A stretch of 64,000 nt of DNA from Bacillus sp. AFS055030. GTDB lineage: Bacteria > Bacillota > Bacilli > Bacillales > Bacillaceae_G. A program made the position numbers and the translations under genes. Below the pieces are notes generated by a model. The model did not search any database and was not told the origin of the DNA. It saw nothing but the letters and a program-made list of their open reading frames with translations. Positions 51,687 through 60,687 of this stretch are shown piece after piece. The stretch is taken from the NCBI RefSeq assembly GCF_002574545.1, contig NZ_NUGT01000018.1, positions 1 to 64,000 of the forward strand, read 5' to 3'. Position 1 is the stretch's first letter. The number at the start of each line of letters is the position of its first letter.

Positions 51687-51721
51687 TGAATGATTATACA
51701 CATATATAAATAATTATACAA
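51687..51721 (-). promoter_or_regulatory. Promoter of argF-G-H overlapped by two ARG boxes
   Basis: Minus strand TTGTAT (51721-51716), 17-bp spacer, TATAAT (51698-51693). Two ARG-box-like 14-mers, TGTATAATTATTTA (51720-51707) and TGTATAATCATTCA (51700-51687), resemble the ArgR/AhrC operator core TGAATWWWWATTCA and are spaced 20 bp centre to centre. They cover the -35 and -10, as expected for repression by arginine. Confidence 0.7.
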
Positions 51722-51835
51722 TTGGTTTTTTAGTTTTTTTCGTTAGATTTTTATAAAAAATTTTAACGGGTTATCAAAACCCTTACAAACACTTGATTCA
51801 CGCTAGAAAACAAGACAAAAAAATAAAGTACAATA

Positions 51836-51886
51836 AAAAACAGGTGAACTAACCAATCCTATCCAATGATTGGTTAATACACCTGT
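51836..51886 (-). terminator. Terminator of dps
   Basis: A long two-part hairpin: ACAGGTG/CACCTGT at the base and AACCAATC/GATTGGTT above an interior loop; on the minus strand TTTTTTATT follows. Confidence 0.85.
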
Positions 51887-51898
51887 ATTAATATTTAT

Positions 51899-52342
51899 TC
51901 ATTTACCAAGAAATGACTTTAACATCCAAAGCATCTTTTCGATTTCAGCAATTTTACCTAGAAATAAGTCAGCTGTTTCTTGGTCATCACTTTCTTCTGC
52001 TACCGAGATTACATCACGCGATTCTTGTACAATTTTTTCATAATCTTTAATCAGATCAGATACCATTTCTTCTGCAGAAAACGTATGATTACCTTCTTTG
52101 ATCGTAGCCGTTTCTAAGTATTCACGAATTGTTGCAATTGGTTTTGCACCAATTGTTAAAATACGTTCTCCTAATTCGTCTACCATTACTTTTGCATCAT
52201 CATAATACAATTCAAATTTTTCATGTAAAGTAAAGAAATTAGGTCCTTTTACATACCAGTGATAATTATGTAATTTTACATACAACACATTCCAATTTGC
52301 CAGTTGTTGATTTAATAGACTTTCTAAATTTGCCAACTTCAT
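51899..52342 (-). CDS. dps: Dps-family ferritin-like protein
   Basis: 147-aa four-helix protein that forms dodecamers storing iron and protecting DNA. Ferroxidase ligands are visible in KLHNYHWYVKGPNFFTLHEK and ELYYDDAKVMVDELGERI. Length and sequence resemble the Bacillus Dps/MrgA group. A 28-bp palindrome lies just upstream of the SD (GGAG), which could be an operator; it does not match the PerR consensus. A terminator follows. Confidence 0.92.
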   Translation of the reverse strand: MKLANLESLLNQQLANWNVLYVKLHNYHWYVKGPNFFTLHEKFELYYDDAKVMVDELGERILTIGAKPIATIREYLETATIKEGNHTFSAEEMVSDLIKDYEKIVQESRDVISVAEESDDQETADLFLGKIAEIEKMLWMLKSFLGK

Positions 52343-52351
52343 TCACACTCC

Positions 52352-52379
52352 AATTTCTTTGTTAACATACAAAGAAATT
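52352..52379. repeat. 28-bp perfect inverted repeat upstream of dps
   Basis: AATTTCTTTGT (52352-52362) and ACAAAGAAATT (52369-52379) flank TAACAT. It occupies most of the 62-bp gap between the nucleotidyltransferase stop and the dps start. It may be an operator or an intercistronic hairpin; it is not followed by a T run in the dps direction. Confidence 0.6.
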
Positions 52380-52404
52380 TTTCCCAAAAAGTGTGTGGTC
52401 TATT

Positions 52405-53178
52405 CTATTTTTCCCATGATTGTTCAATAGTAGTTCGAAAAAGTTCGCTTAAGTACTCAATATTCACCTTGTTTGATTCTTTAATCCCCTTCACATACTC
52501 TTCGAAAATCTGAATATTATTTTCAATAAATTGATTTAATGCTTTTTTTCTAGGCTCTAAATCTAATTCTTCACCTTGTTTTTTTCGGATTAATAACTTC
52601 TCTACTTCTTCTAAAAAATCTTGTTCTAACCCTTCCATCTTTAAGAGTTCATCAAACAAAACCGGTGGGATTTCATTATATTTTTGGATCCACATACAAG
52701 CTAAAATTGGCCTTAATACATAAAAATACTTTTTAATCTTAACTTCTTCCCCTTGTAAATAATCACGGTAATTCCCTTTGGCCATATGGAGATAATGGTA
52801 AATACACGCCTTTTTAGAAAGAATTTCATTACCGATTTTTCTTAAAACGACTGAAATCGTTAAATCATCATAATAAACAATTGGAGATCTTAACCATTCT
52901 AATAAGGCCGGGTTTGATTTTGCAAAAAGATTAAGAGCCTTTTTTAAGTCCCACCCACTTAAGTCGAGTAAATCATTGATTGGATATTCAATTACATCAC
53001 GTTTTTGGTCAATGCTTAAATACCAATCTTTGCGATGAACATAGACAAAACGCACATCATAATCGCTGTCTTTAGATGGAAATCCCCATGCTCTACTACC
53101 GGACTCAACTGCAAATAGTATTTTTACGTCATGTTCATTTTCGATTTGCTTTAGTTTTTCTTTAATGACGTCTTGCAT
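52405..53178 (-). CDS. ycgL: Predicted nucleotidyltransferase (YcgL/RlaP-like)
   Basis: 257 aa. The N-terminal polymerase-beta-type nucleotidyltransferase motif is clear: ESGSRAWGFPSKDSDYDVRF (GSR followed by DxD). The rest matches the family of predicted nucleotidyltransferases that includes B. subtilis YcgL; a related phage-associated subgroup acts in RNA repair. No toxin, antitoxin or RNA ligase gene is adjacent. The substrate is unknown; the symbol is by resemblance only. Confidence 0.78.
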   Translation of the reverse strand: MQDVIKEKLKQIENEHDVKILFAVESGSRAWGFPSKDSDYDVRFVYVHRKDWYLSIDQKRDVIEYPINDLLDLSGWDLKKALNLFAKSNPALLEWLRSPIVYYDDLTISVVLRKIGNEILSKKACIYHYLHMAKGNYRDYLQGEEVKIKKYFYVLRPILACMWIQKYNEIPPVLFDELLKMEGLEQDFLEEVEKLLIRKKQGEELDLEPRKKALNQFIENNIQIFEEYVKGIKESNKVNIEYLSELFRTTIEQSWEK

Positions 53179-53248
53179 AATAATCCCCCTTACAATTAGT
53201 GATCACGTGCTATAGTATAATTATATTATTCGATAGGATGTGGCTTAA

Positions 53249-53533
53249 TTGGAAAACTTTATTTATGTTTTAAAACCAGTTCGATCAACCTTTTTACATG
53301 ATTCAACACAAGAAGAAAGAAATATTGTATCGGAGCATTTTCATTATTTACAGAACTTAAATAAAGAAAAGAAAGTATCTTTAGCAGGAAGAACCGAACA
53401 AGCTGAATTTGGTATTGTCATCTTAAAAACAGAGAGCTTACAACATGCAAAGGAAATCATGGAAAATGATCCAGCTGTTAAAAAGAATGTCATGACGGCT
53501 GAATTATATCCATTTTTAATTGCACTAGATTGA
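53249..53533 (+). CDS. YciI-like domain protein
   Basis: 94-aa single-domain protein of the YciI type (dimeric alpha/beta ferredoxin fold). Conserved His/Asp pattern in FLHDSTQEERNIVSEHFHYL and the FGIVILKTES strand. Function unknown; some relatives are hydrolases. The likely start is TTG at 53249, with a weak SD (AGGATG) upstream. A strong terminator follows. Confidence 0.75.
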   Translation: MENFIYVLKPVRSTFLHDSTQEERNIVSEHFHYLQNLNKEKKVSLAGRTEQAEFGIVILKTESLQHAKEIMENDPAVKKNVMTAELYPFLIALD

Positions 53534-53537
53534 ATAC

Positions 53538-53587
53538 AAAAAGTGCATCGAAATTAACTGATTCAATCCATTCTCGATGCACTTTTT
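53538..53587. terminator. Terminator shared by the YciI and phosphotransferase genes
   Basis: AAAAAGTGCATCGA (53538-53551) / TCGATGCACTTTTT (53574-53587), 22-nt loop; symmetrical A/T runs. Confidence 0.88.
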
Positions 53588-53595
53588 ATTATTAT

Positions 53596-54543
53596 TTACT
53601 TGAAATTAAAAAATATCTTTTCTAATTCCTTTAACGAAGTAGCTTTCTTAGCTACTTCAGACTTTTCTTGATAGAAACGAATATTACTAAAACGATGTAG
53701 TAATAAATAGGCCATTAATTCTTTTTGTAAGTCCTGATTTAATTCGTTATTCGTATAGCCATAGCTCTCTAGAAAAATTTTATTTAGTCCTTCAATTGGA
53801 TAAAACATAAACGCTATTGGCCCAAGTAAATCATATTTTGCGTTTCCTACAAAGCAATCAGCAAAATCAATTAAACCAGTAAACCTCCACATGCCATCAA
53901 CTTTATTCATGATTAAATTAAATGGTGTATATTCTCCTGTTAATAACACGATTTGTTCTTTTCGTTGCAATATTTCATCATCTACATAGCTTGTTAATTG
54001 GGTAAATATTTCATCATTCATTCCGTTGTTTTTATGATGATTTTCTACTTGCATGAATTGATTCGTAATAAATTGATTCCATTGATCATAATCAGTTTGT
54101 TTCGTTGAGATCGTTGCGTCATGGATTTCTCTTATTAATTTTCCTAAATCAAACGCAATTTGCTTTTTTTCCTCAAAAGACAGCTCATCAAATAGATCAA
54201 TTAAAAGAGTCCCCTTTAGTTCACTCATTATTAAATAGCTCCAGCCTTCAAATTGACCAGTTGAAATTAATTTAGGGACATCAACGGAATAAGTTCTGCC
54301 ATTTAAAAACTCAAGAACTTGCTTCTCCTTTATAAACTCTTCATTCACATAAGAAGGATATAATTTAATGACAATTTCACCATCTATACTAAAAACAATA
54401 TTTCCACCGTACGAAAATCGAGTAAGCTTCTCATAATCGATCTTTTCTAACTCACAAATTTTACGAATCTTACCTTCCCAAAAACAGTTTTTCTCGCGCA
54501 TTATTTTATATTTTTCTTTTGTTATTTTATAAAGATAAGTCAT
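53596..54543 (-). CDS. Aminoglycoside phosphotransferase-like kinase (APH family)
   Basis: 315 aa with the APH/choline-kinase fold: nucleotide-binding Lys region NIVFSIDGEIVIKLYPSYVN, a hinge WSYLIMSELKG, a catalytic loop altered to LLTGEYTPFNLIMNKVDG (the usual HGDLHxxN reads TGEYTPFNL) and the metal Asp in GLIDFADCFVGNAKYDLLG. Loss of the canonical His-Gly-Asp makes drug phosphorylation uncertain. The next gene upstream is an MFS transporter. A resistance role should not be assumed. Confidence 0.78.
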   Translation of the reverse strand: MTYLYKITKEKYKIMREKNCFWEGKIRKICELEKIDYEKLTRFSYGGNIVFSIDGEIVIKLYPSYVNEEFIKEKQVLEFLNGRTYSVDVPKLISTGQFEGWSYLIMSELKGTLLIDLFDELSFEEKKQIAFDLGKLIREIHDATISTKQTDYDQWNQFITNQFMQVENHHKNNGMNDEIFTQLTSYVDDEILQRKEQIVLLTGEYTPFNLIMNKVDGMWRFTGLIDFADCFVGNAKYDLLGPIAFMFYPIEGLNKIFLESYGYTNNELNQDLQKELMAYLLLHRFSNIRFYQEKSEVAKKATSLKELEKIFFNFK

Positions 54544-54588
54544 CCATTCTACCTCAATTATTACATTTTTTTTGTATTATTTTTCCTT

Positions 54589-55851
54589 CTACGCAGAAAG
54601 ATTTTGATTTAATACCACTCTTCTTTTAATATTTAGTACAAATAAAGTTGCGACTATACAAAAGATACCTGCTGCAATAAATATTGATTGGTAGGCATTT
54701 AACAAAGAATAAACTAAACCGCCACCATATGCTGCTGCGCCAGCACCTAATTGATGGGCAGTATAAATCCATCCATAAATTACGCCTACCTTCTCTTTTC
54801 CAAAATGATCTGTTGCTAGTTTAATAGTTGGAGGAACTGTAGCAATCCAATCCATTCCATAGAAAATGGCAAAAGCACTTAAATAAATTAGTGAATTAGT
54901 CGATAGAGCAAAAGGAAGAATAAGTAATGATAAACCTCTTAAACCATAATACCAAAATAATAACCAACGATTATCAAAGCGATCGGAAATATATCCGGAT
55001 AAAGTCGTTCCAATCATATTAAATATTCCCATGAACGCTAAAATACTAGCAGCCGTCACCTCTTTATATCCATAATCGATACAAAGTGAAATAAAATGGG
55101 TACCGATTAAACCACTAGTTGAAAACCCGCAAACGAAGAAACTCCCAGCTAATAACCAAAAAACTTTCGATTTAGCACCTAATTTTAACCCATCAAAAGC
55201 CGCCTTCACTGGATTAACATTATTCGCGTGCTTCTTATTACTTTTTTCTGCTCCTAATGGTAAAACGCCAACGTCTGCTGGATCATTTTTCATGAAAATC
55301 CATAGTAATACATAAATGAAAACACCAAAAGAAAATATAGTTAAAACGGCATTTCTCCATGAATAATGATCAACGATATATGCCATAAGTGGCAAGAAAA
55401 CAAGTTGACCTGCTGCTGAACTAGAAGTTAAAAGGCCTAGTGCTAAACCACGCTTTTTTTCAAACCATGTTGTTGCTACGTACGCATTTAACACCGTCAA
55501 AAATGCCCCCGCACTAAATCCAATAATAATTCCCCAAATGATAAATAAATGCCAAATTTGCGACATGATTGTTGTTAGTAAGATAGCTGTTAATAAGGTT
55601 CCCATACCTACTAGCAATACTTTTCGAACACTAAACTTTTGATATAGACCTGCAATAAATGGACCAGAGAATCCAACAAGCGTTATACAAATCGCAAACG
55701 CACCAGAGATTGATGCCCTACTCCAACCGAATTCCTTTTCAAAAGGAATCATCATCACTCCAGACATCGTATTTGTTACAGCAGCAATTATGACGGATAA
55801 GAACGTAACAATTAAAATAATCCAAGCATAGTGCATTTTTCCACTTTTCAA
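54589..55851 (-). CDS. MFS transporter (monocarboxylate/oxalate-formate antiporter-like)
   Basis: 420 aa with 12 membrane segments. MFS motifs are seen as WFEKKRGLALGLLTSSSAAG (between TM4 and TM5) and SGYISDRFDNRWLLFWYYG (TM8-9 loop), in the pattern of the MCT/OFA subgroup. The C-terminus is short and cytosolic. It is 19 nt downstream of the HAD gene, so the two may be co-transcribed. Substrate unknown, probably a small carboxylate. Confidence 0.82.
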   Translation of the reverse strand: MKSGKMHYAWIILIVTFLSVIIAAVTNTMSGVMMIPFEKEFGWSRASISGAFAICITLVGFSGPFIAGLYQKFSVRKVLLVGMGTLLTAILLTTIMSQIWHLFIIWGIIIGFSAGAFLTVLNAYVATTWFEKKRGLALGLLTSSSAAGQLVFLPLMAYIVDHYSWRNAVLTIFSFGVFIYVLLWIFMKNDPADVGVLPLGAEKSNKKHANNVNPVKAAFDGLKLGAKSKVFWLLAGSFFVCGFSTSGLIGTHFISLCIDYGYKEVTAASILAFMGIFNMIGTTLSGYISDRFDNRWLLFWYYGLRGLSLLILPFALSTNSLIYLSAFAIFYGMDWIATVPPTIKLATDHFGKEKVGVIYGWIYTAHQLGAGAAAYGGGLVYSLLNAYQSIFIAAGIFCIVATLFVLNIKRRVVLNQNLSA

Positions 55852-55870
55852 TCAATCTCCTCCTTCATTA

Positions 55871-56539
55871 TTAGACCATTATTATTCTCTCATTTATTAA
55901 CATCTTTTTAAGCTGATCTACACTATTTACAATTGCATTCACTCCTGCATCAGTTAATTCCAATTCACTTCCATAACCGTAAGTTACTCCAATCGAGTCA
56001 ATTTTAGCGGCCTTTGCACCAATTACATCATGAAATCGATCCCCAACCATTACCGAATCTTCCTTAGAAAGATCCTTATTCAGTTCAAAAATATACTCGA
56101 TGATCTCGCCTTTATTAATTCTTGTACCGTTTAGTTCACTTCCAACAATTTGAATAAAAAACTCATCCAGTTGGAAGTGACTCAATATTTCCATTGCGAA
56201 TTTCGTTGGTTTAGAAGTTGCTACATATAATCTTTTTTTCCCTTTTTGTAAATCGATTAGAAGTTCACGTATCCCAACATATACATTATTTTCAATCATA
56301 CCACCCTGCGAAAAGTATTCGCGATAAAAACGAACTGCGTTTAATACTTCTTTTTCATTAAGTTGGCAAATTTCAGAAAATGATTGCTGAATCGGTGGCC
56401 CAATAAATTTTAAAAGCTCTGCTTCTAATGGAATAGCTAGATTCATTTTCTGTAATGCATACTTCACCGAATTCAATATCCCTACTTTTGGGTCTGTCAA
56501 TGTACCATCTAAATCGAACAAAATTGTATGATAAGTCAT
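55871..56539 (-). CDS. HAD family hydrolase (phosphoglycolate phosphatase-like)
   Basis: 222-aa HAD phosphatase, subfamily IA: motif I LFDLDGTLTDP, motif II YVATSKPTKFAMEIL, motif III and IV VMVGDRFHDVIGAKAAKID. A helical cap domain lies between motifs I and II. GSRT-free, and closest in pattern to Gph/PpaX-type phosphatases. No specific substrate can be given. Confidence 0.85.
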   Translation of the reverse strand: MTYHTILFDLDGTLTDPKVGILNSVKYALQKMNLAIPLEAELLKFIGPPIQQSFSEICQLNEKEVLNAVRFYREYFSQGGMIENNVYVGIRELLIDLQKGKKRLYVATSKPTKFAMEILSHFQLDEFFIQIVGSELNGTRINKGEIIEYIFELNKDLSKEDSVMVGDRFHDVIGAKAAKIDSIGVTYGYGSELELTDAGVNAIVNSVDQLKKMLINERIIMV

Positions 56540-56571
56540 TATTTTACCCCTCCATCATTCTGACTCCACAA

Positions 56572-56599
56572 AAAAGCGTTAGCATTTTTTTGCTAACGC
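56572..56599 (-). terminator. Terminator of the GNAT gene
   Basis: GCGTTAGCA (56576-56584) / TGCTAACGC (56591-56599) with a T6 loop; on the minus strand TTTTTTG follows. Confidence 0.88.
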
Positions 56600-56611
56600 A
56601 AATTGATTCAT

Positions 56612-57163
56612 TTACTTTTTCCATTCTTTTTTCAACATACTATAAACAGCTATATCATAAAATTTTTCCCTAATTTGCTGTGCCTCTCTTTGGACACCTT
56701 CTTGTTTAAAATGTAAACGTTCTGGAATTGCCCTACTCTTCTGATTTTCAACAGCTGCTCTAATCACAATTCGATTAAGATTAAGTTCATCATAACAATA
56801 TGATACTAACCCTTCTACGGCACGCGTCATTATTCCTTTACCTTGCTGGTGTTCACTCAACCAATAGCCTATTTCAGTTGTTTGATTCGACCAGTCTATA
56901 TAATGTAATCCTAACATACCTACAAGTTCATTTTTATAAAAAATGCCCGTTTCAAAACCATTATTATCTGCAAATTTTTGTAACCACATAGGTATAATTG
57001 ATTTTTGATAATCCTCAATCAATGGAATATTTTCAGCCCAAACCAACCATTCTTTTAATGAGTTTTGATTTTCCTTCAGCACCTCTACTAATGCTTGGGC
57101 ATAGTTCGGTGTTAATAAATTGATTGATAAATCCTCACTTAATTGAACCTTAAACATAGCCAT
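56612..57163 (-). CDS. GNAT family N-acetyltransferase (RimJ/RimL type)
   Basis: 183 aa with the RimJ/RimL-like acetyltransferase pattern: GFETGIFYKNELVGMLGLHY, TTEIGYWLSEHQQGKGIMTR (acetyl-CoA loop QQGKGI), NRIVIRAAVENQKSRAIPER and a C-terminal DIAVYSMLKKEW. Relatives acetylate ribosomal protein N-termini or small amines. SD AAGGAGGATG lies upstream. Confidence 0.88.
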   Translation of the reverse strand: MAMFKVQLSEDLSINLLTPNYAQALVEVLKENQNSLKEWLVWAENIPLIEDYQKSIIPMWLQKFADNNGFETGIFYKNELVGMLGLHYIDWSNQTTEIGYWLSEHQQGKGIMTRAVEGLVSYCYDELNLNRIVIRAAVENQKSRAIPERLHFKQEGVQREAQQIREKFYDIAVYSMLKKEWKK

Positions 57164-57470
57164 CCTCCTTTTTTTACATAGACATTAATCATAAATAGCT
57201 AATTACATTTCTTCAGATTTAGGAGAAGTATTGTAACCAGTACTAATTTCTGCTTTTATATTAATCTACTTTATTTCTCTATCGACTGTACTAAATCCTC
57301 TGACTTTCTAAAAAAAATTTCCTCCTACAATGTTGATCCATTGTTTATTAGTTGTTTTTTATGGGAAGAAGTTTTCCAATTACTTGCCTAATTCACTAGT
57401 TACATAGTATATTTTTTCACAAGGAAACGTAAAAACTTCTTAAAATAAAAAACAAACTTGAGGTAATTTC
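57164..57470. other. Divergent intergenic region, no gene seen
   Basis: 306 bp between the divergently oriented GNAT and DedA genes. No credible ORF. CATAGTATA at 57403-57411 resembles a sigma-K -10 but lacks an AC at 16-17 bp upstream, so it is not claimed as a promoter. Confidence 0.5.
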
Positions 57471-58082
57471 ATGCAAAACTGGATTATTGAAACAATGGAT
57501 ACATATGGTTATTTAGGTATCTTTTTATTAATTGCATTAGAAAACATATTTCCTCCAATTCCTTCCGAAGTAATTTTGACGTTTGGTGGGTTCATGACGA
57601 CAGAAACTTCACTATCTAAAATGGGCGTTATTTTCTTTTCAACTTCAGGATCAGTAATTGGGGCAATCATACTTTTTTGGATAGGTACTTTACTAGATAT
57701 TAAAACGTTAGAAAAAATCGTAGACCGCTGGGGGCATTTTTTACGGTTAACTAAAAAGGATGTCCATAAAGCGGACGAATGGTTTTCAAAATACGGTGTT
57801 TGGACAGTCTTTTTCTGTAGACTAATTCCGTTAATACGTAGTTTAATTTCTATACCAGCTGGAATGGCCCGAATGAATTTTTGGATCTTTTTGTTATTTA
57901 CAACTTTAGGCTCATTAATATGGAATACAATTTTAGTTTTAATAGGTGCATCAGTCGGTTCATCATGGGAAACGATCGTTGAGTATATGGATGTGTATTC
58001 AAGTATTATTTATGGAATTTTAGCGATTGGATTGATCGTTTTTATTTTCCTTTTTATCAAAAAAAGAAAACGCTCTGCTTAA
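57471..58082 (+). CDS. DedA family membrane protein
   Basis: 203 aa with the DedA/SNARE-associated pattern: ALENIFPPIPSEVILTFGGF, FSKYGVWTVFFCRLIPLIRS and LISIPAGMARMNFWIFLLFT, with four or five hydrophobic segments. DedA proteins act in membrane lipid (undecaprenyl-phosphate or phospholipid) translocation and envelope homeostasis. SD TTGAGG lies 7 nt before the ATG. Confidence 0.92.
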   Translation: MQNWIIETMDTYGYLGIFLLIALENIFPPIPSEVILTFGGFMTTETSLSKMGVIFFSTSGSVIGAIILFWIGTLLDIKTLEKIVDRWGHFLRLTKKDVHKADEWFSKYGVWTVFFCRLIPLIRSLISIPAGMARMNFWIFLLFTTLGSLIWNTILVLIGASVGSSWETIVEYMDVYSSIIYGILAIGLIVFIFLFIKKRKRSA

Positions 58083-58088
58083 ACAAAA

Positions 58089-58122
58089 AAAACTCAGACT
58101 AATTACGTTTAGTCTGAGTTTT
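58089..58122. terminator. Terminator between dedA and cadA
   Basis: AAAACTCAGACTAA (58089-58102) / TTAGTCTGAGTTTT (58109-58122); symmetrical, serves both convergent genes. Confidence 0.9.
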
Positions 58123-58127
58123 TAGCT

Positions 58128-60254
58128 TTATTTCAGTCTTAGTACCCTCATCGAATTCAATACTGCTAATACAGTAACACCAACATCTGAAATTACTGCT
58201 TCCCACATTGTAGCGATTCCGATTACACCTAGTAATAGGAAAAATCCTTTCACCGCTAAAGCAAAAAAGATGTTTTGCCATACAATTTGTCTTGTACGTT
58301 TAGCGATTTTAATTGCATCAACAATTTTTGAAGGTTCATCCGACATTAATACAACATCAGCAGCTTCGATCGCTGCATCGGAACCAATTCCTCCCATTGC
58401 AATCCCTATATCAGCTCGTGCTAAAACTGGTGCATCATTCATACCGTCCCCAACAAATGCAATTTTTTCCTTCGATGATTTTATTTTTTCGATCAATTCA
58501 AGCTTTTCTACTTTCTGATGTGGAAGAAGCTCTGAATAAATATTATCTATTCCTAATTCTTTACCAATCGATTTCGCAACTAAGTTCGAATCACCGGTTA
58601 ACATAATCGTCTTTTTAATTCCAACTTTTTTAAGCTCAAGTATAGCTTTTTTTGCATCATCTTTTAGTTGATCTGCAATGACAATTGATCCGATAAATTG
58701 CTTATTTTTTGCTAAATAAACCGTTGTGCCCACTTCTTTCGTTGGTTCATATAAAATAGACTGACTTTCCATTAATCTTGAATTGCCTACTAACAGTACT
58801 TCTCCATTAATCGTAACACTAATACCATGCCCTGCGATTTCCGTATAGTTAGATAGTTTTGCTTCGACAATTTCTTTACCATACTTTTGACGAATTGATA
58901 ATGCGATTGGGTGGTTAGAATAAAACTCTCCGTACGCAGCTAATTCTAGTAGCTCCTCTTTCGAATGACCATTTGTAGGTATAATTGAGCTAACTTGGAA
59001 TTGCCCTTTCGTCAACGTTCCAGTTTTATCAAACACAATATATTTCAAATCATTTAATGCTTCTAAATAGTTACTTCCTTTTACTAATACTCCCGATTTT
59101 GATGCTGCTCCGATTCCTCCAAAAAATCCTAAAGGAATTGAAACAACTAGAGCACATGGACAAGAAATAACTAGGAAAATTAATGCTCGATATACCCAAT
59201 CATATAATGTCTCACCTGGAATAATCATTGGTGGGATGATCGCAATAATCGCTGCTGTAATGACAACAATAGGTGTATAAACCTTTGCAAACTTTGTGAT
59301 AAAATTTTCAGTAGGTGCCTTTTTATTTGTTGCATTTTGAACAAGCTCTAATATTTTTGAGACTGTCGATTCGTTAAATTCTTTTGTGACTTCAATTTCG
59401 AGTAAACCTTGAACATTAATAAATCCACTTAATACTTCGTCACCTTCAACGATTTCTCTTGGTAATGACTCACCCGTTAATGCAGACGTATCAACACTTG
59501 AAAATCCACTTTTTACAATCCCATCCAACGGAACCCTTTCCCCAGGTTTCACGATAATTAGATCACCAATTTGAATCTTTTCAGGAGATACTTGCTTTAT
59601 TTTGTCACCCTTTTTTAAATTAGCAAAATCAGGTCGTATATCCATTAATTTCGAAATCGAATTCCGTGATCGATTTACTGCAATACTTTGGAACAATTCA
59701 CCTAGCTGATAAAAAAGCATGACTGCAACAGCTTCGGGGTACTCTCCAATAATAAACGCACCTATTGTAGCTACTCCCATTAGAAAATTCTCATCAAATA
59801 CTTGCCCTCTAAAAATATTTCGAATCGCTTTTATAACAACATCAGCACCAGCTATTAAATAGGCAGCTATAAAAATAAGCAATTGATAGAACGGCGGTAC
59901 ATTAAGAAATTGAGCTAAAATTAATAAAGCAGTACCGATCCCTAATTTGACAATAAGTTTCTTCGTTTCATTACTCATACCCTGTTTCTCTTGTTCATGT
60001 TTTGTATCCATTTTTGAAACAGGTTTAATATGCGGTTCTAATACACGAATTTTATCTTTAGCGTTCTCGATAACTGATTCTTTTTGTTCCTCACTCGTCG
60101 TAATTGTCATTGTTAAAGTTGCAAAATTTACTGAACATGCATCAACGCCTTCAAGTGTGGAAACTCCTTTTTCAATCTTCATTGCACAATTAGCACAATC
60201 AAGACCTTCTAATTTTAATTCACTATTTACTTGCCTCTGCCCCCTACCCAACAA
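58128..60254 (-). CDS. cadA: Heavy-metal P1B-type ATPase (Cd/Zn/Pb efflux)
   Basis: About 708 aa. N-terminal metal-binding domain with GLDCANCAMKIEKGV; membrane CPC motif in VISCPCALVVSIPLG; phosphorylation motif DKTGTLTKG; TGDSN and VGDGMNDAPVLARADIGIAM hinge region. It pumps divalent soft metals outward using ATP. Several TTG codons are possible starts; the one at 60254 has the best SD spacing (AGGAG, 6 nt). It lies 28 nt after cadC, forming a cadC-cadA operon. Confidence 0.93.
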   Translation of the reverse strand: MLGRGQRQVNSELKLEGLDCANCAMKIEKGVSTLEGVDACSVNFATLTMTITTSEEQKESVIENAKDKIRVLEPHIKPVSKMDTKHEQEKQGMSNETKKLIVKLGIGTALLILAQFLNVPPFYQLLIFIAAYLIAGADVVIKAIRNIFRGQVFDENFLMGVATIGAFIIGEYPEAVAVMLFYQLGELFQSIAVNRSRNSISKLMDIRPDFANLKKGDKIKQVSPEKIQIGDLIIVKPGERVPLDGIVKSGFSSVDTSALTGESLPREIVEGDEVLSGFINVQGLLEIEVTKEFNESTVSKILELVQNATNKKAPTENFITKFAKVYTPIVVITAAIIAIIPPMIIPGETLYDWVYRALIFLVISCPCALVVSIPLGFFGGIGAASKSGVLVKGSNYLEALNDLKYIVFDKTGTLTKGQFQVSSIIPTNGHSKEELLELAAYGEFYSNHPIALSIRQKYGKEIVEAKLSNYTEIAGHGISVTINGEVLLVGNSRLMESQSILYEPTKEVGTTVYLAKNKQFIGSIVIADQLKDDAKKAILELKKVGIKKTIMLTGDSNLVAKSIGKELGIDNIYSELLPHQKVEKLELIEKIKSSKEKIAFVGDGMNDAPVLARADIGIAMGGIGSDAAIEAADVVLMSDEPSKIVDAIKIAKRTRQIVWQNIFFALAVKGFFLLLGVIGIATMWEAVISDVGVTVLAVLNSMRVLRLK

Positions 60255-60282
60255 ACTCAACTCCTCTCAAGAAACACTTAAT

Positions 60283-60666
60283 TTAATCCTCTAAAATATG
60301 TTCTAATGCTTGATTGAAAATTTGCGTAACATGGTCATCTGCTAACGAATAATAAACTACTTTACCTTCTTTACGATTTTTTACTAAATGCGCTTGTTTT
60401 AATACACGTAACTGATGTGATATAGATGATTGAGTCATTTCTAATAAATAAGCTAAATCACATACACACATCTCAGATTGACTGAGTGCATGCAATATTC
60501 TCGTTCTAGTTTTATCTCCAAGAACTTTAAAAAGTTCTGCTACTCCTGTCAGTGTTTCAATATTTAACATACTTTCCTTTACAGAAAGAATTATATCCTC
60601 ATGCATAACTGTTTGTTGACAAGCTTCATCACAAACTTCATCGACCTTCTTTTTTTCTTCGATCAT
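60283..60666 (-). CDS. cadC: ArsR/SmtB family metal-sensing repressor CadC
   Basis: 127-aa winged-helix repressor. The recognition helix region is LEMTQSSISHQLRVLKQAHL; the N-terminal Cys residues (VCDEACQQT) and the CVC pair (SEMCVCDLAYLL) form the Cd/Pb/Zn alpha3N-type site. Metal binding would release it from the operators at 60688-60743. The frame opens at 60699, but SD AGGAGG fits the ATG at 60666. Confidence 0.93.
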   Translation of the reverse strand: MIEEKKKVDEVCDEACQQTVMHEDIILSVKESMLNIETLTGVAELFKVLGDKTRTRILHALSQSEMCVCDLAYLLEMTQSSISHQLRVLKQAHLVKNRKEGKVVYYSLADDHVTQIFNQALEHILED

Positions 60667-60687
60667 TAAATGTCCTCCTATGAATAC

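Noticed and set aside
57403-57411. Sigma-K promoter for the DedA gene
   Set aside because: A CATANNNTA sequence exists, but no AC dinucleotide stands 16-17 bp upstream.
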